DNA from: Clostridia bacterium
Lineage (GTDB): Bacteria > Bacillota > Clostridia > Christensenellales > Maliibacteriaceae
Direction: 5' to 3'
Assembly: GCA_017935825.1 (NCBI GenBank)
Contig: JAGBGW010000045.1
Location: 1-8,345, forward strand
Length of the DNA stretch: 8,345 nt
This document shows, one piece after another, positions 7,702 through 8,345 of the stretch. The notes below the pieces were generated by a model. That model searched no databases. It was not told the origin of the DNA and worked only from the letters and a program-made list of their open reading frames with translations. The translations under genes were made by a program, and so were the position numbers. The first letter of the stretch is position 1, and each line of letters starts with the position of its first letter.

Positions 7702-8345
7702 ATGTTAAAAAACAAACTTACAAGTATCTATCGGGAGAACACGGCATTTAAGCCCTTCCTTTTGTCGATCCTGGTTACGGGCATTTCCTATGGTCTTTTC
7801 AAAGGCATGATGGATAACTTCCTTGCCGAAGTGGTCGGCATGGGGGAGATGGGCCGCGGTGTGACCGAGTTTTTCCGTGAATTGCCCGGCGTGGCGCTGA
7901 TCTTTATTCTGGCACTGTTTTTTATGTTCTCTGCCCAGAAGCTTTATAAGATCGGTGCAGTGATCATGCTGGTGGGTATGTCGATGCATGCATTGCTGCC
8001 TCCCACGAAGGTGCTTGCCACCCTTGCAATCTGCATCTATTCTTTGGGCGAGCATATGCAAATCGGCATGAAAAACACCATTGCACTGGAATATGCGCAG
8101 GATGGAAAGGGCGGTCAGGCACTGGGCGCACATACCTCCGCCACCCAGATCGGCACCCTGGTGGGATATATCGTCATCATCGTCGCCTTTTCCTTGATCA
8201 CCAAAGATCAGCCTTACACACTGTTTTTTGCCGTTGCCGCACTGCTGGCAGGTGTGAGCGTGATCTGCTCCATGCAGGTTAAGGGCGACAGCAAGACGGA
8301 TGAACATCGCCGTCGTTTCTATTTAAATAAAAAGTACAAAAAAAA
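7702..8345 (+). CDS. MFS transporter, N-terminal half (cut by window end)
   Basis: The frame from the ATG at 7702 is open for 214 residues to the window edge. Six hydrophobic stretches lie at about residues 18-36, 60-78, 83-100, 104-123, 148-166 and 172-191. A basic, polar segment follows (residues 194-214, KGDSKTDEHRRRFYLNKKYKK), as expected for the central cytoplasmic loop of a 12-helix MFS protein. GISYGLFKGMMDNFLAEVV and RGVTEFFREL resemble uncharacterised MFS proteins common in Clostridia. The substrate is unknown. The start has a weak ribosome binding site: GGAG at 7696-7699 is only 2 nt away, while GAGAG at 7688-7692 has better spacing but a poorer match. No other in-frame start lies between a stop at 7681 and residue 36. 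It is divergent from the D-LDH gene; a role in exporting a fermentation acid is possible but unsupported. Confidence 0.85.
   Translation, partial: MLKNKLTSIYRENTAFKPFLLSILVTGISYGLFKGMMDNFLAEVVGMGEMGRGVTEFFRELPGVALIFILALFFMFSAQKLYKIGAVIMLVGMSMHALLPPTKVLATLAICIYSLGEHMQIGMKNTIALEYAQDGKGGQALGAHTSATQIGTLVGYIVIIVAFSLITKDQPYTLFFAVAALLAGVSVICSMQVKGDSKTDEHRRRFYLNKKYKK

Noticed and set aside
7484..7702. 72-codon - strand frame in the D-LDH leader, whose last half (from an internal ATG) looks fairly protein-like
   Set aside because: There is no ribosome binding site before either start, it overlaps the start of D-LDH and the intergenic signals, and it resembles no family. A leader peptide cannot be excluded but is not supported.
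7705..8307. 200-codon - strand open frame at the right end
   Set aside because: It is the antisense shadow of the MFS transporter reading frame, which gives six clear membrane segments; the antisense product is His/Gln/Cys-rich and resembles nothing.

Overview
The window reads as chromosomal DNA of an anaerobic, probably spore-related member of the Bacillota (Clostridia-like). Support for this: a GerMN-type (sporulation/germination) tail at the left edge, a NadD-YqeK-RsfS block typical of Bacillota, strong AGGAGG-type ribosome binding sites, a clostridial-looking MFS transporter, and fermentative C4/C3 carbon enzymes. The genus cannot be named from the sequence. I see no phage, IS element, CRISPR array, tRNA or rRNA, and gene density is high.

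Left block, + strand, 1-3785: the C-terminal 49 codons of a GerMN-domain protein, then a DUF2156 (GNAT-fold, phosphatidylglycerol lysyltransferase C-terminal-like) protein, an Eis-like GNAT acetyltransferase overlapping it by 4 nt, a NadD-YqeK fusion (NAD biosynthesis plus HD-type dinucleotide hydrolase) and the ribosomal silencing factor RsfS. A clear intrinsic terminator follows. The tight spacing suggests one operon, with housekeeping (NAD synthesis, ribosome dormancy) behind two acyl/aminoacyl-transferase-like genes.

Middle block, + strand, 3794-6464: a good sigma-A-type promoter drives class II fumarase (fumC) and, 19 nt downstream, a short bacterial malic enzyme. A long palindromic terminator follows, with an A-run on one side and a T-run on the other, so it can serve both strands.

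Right block, 6475-8345: a D-lactate dehydrogenase-family 2-hydroxyacid dehydrogenase on the - strand, converging on that terminator. After a 195-nt divergent intergenic region comes the N-terminal half (six predicted membrane segments) of an MFS transporter on the + strand, cut by the window edge. Together fumarase, malic enzyme and D-LDH could form a redox-balanced route fumarate -> malate -> pyruvate -> D-lactate; this is inference from adjacency.

The points most worth a second look are the HD domain of the NadD-YqeK fusion, where the His of the HD pair is Gln, and a four-cysteine tail on the D-LDH-like enzyme. Most of the window is otherwise ordinary core metabolism, and I did not find a convincing new multi-gene system.
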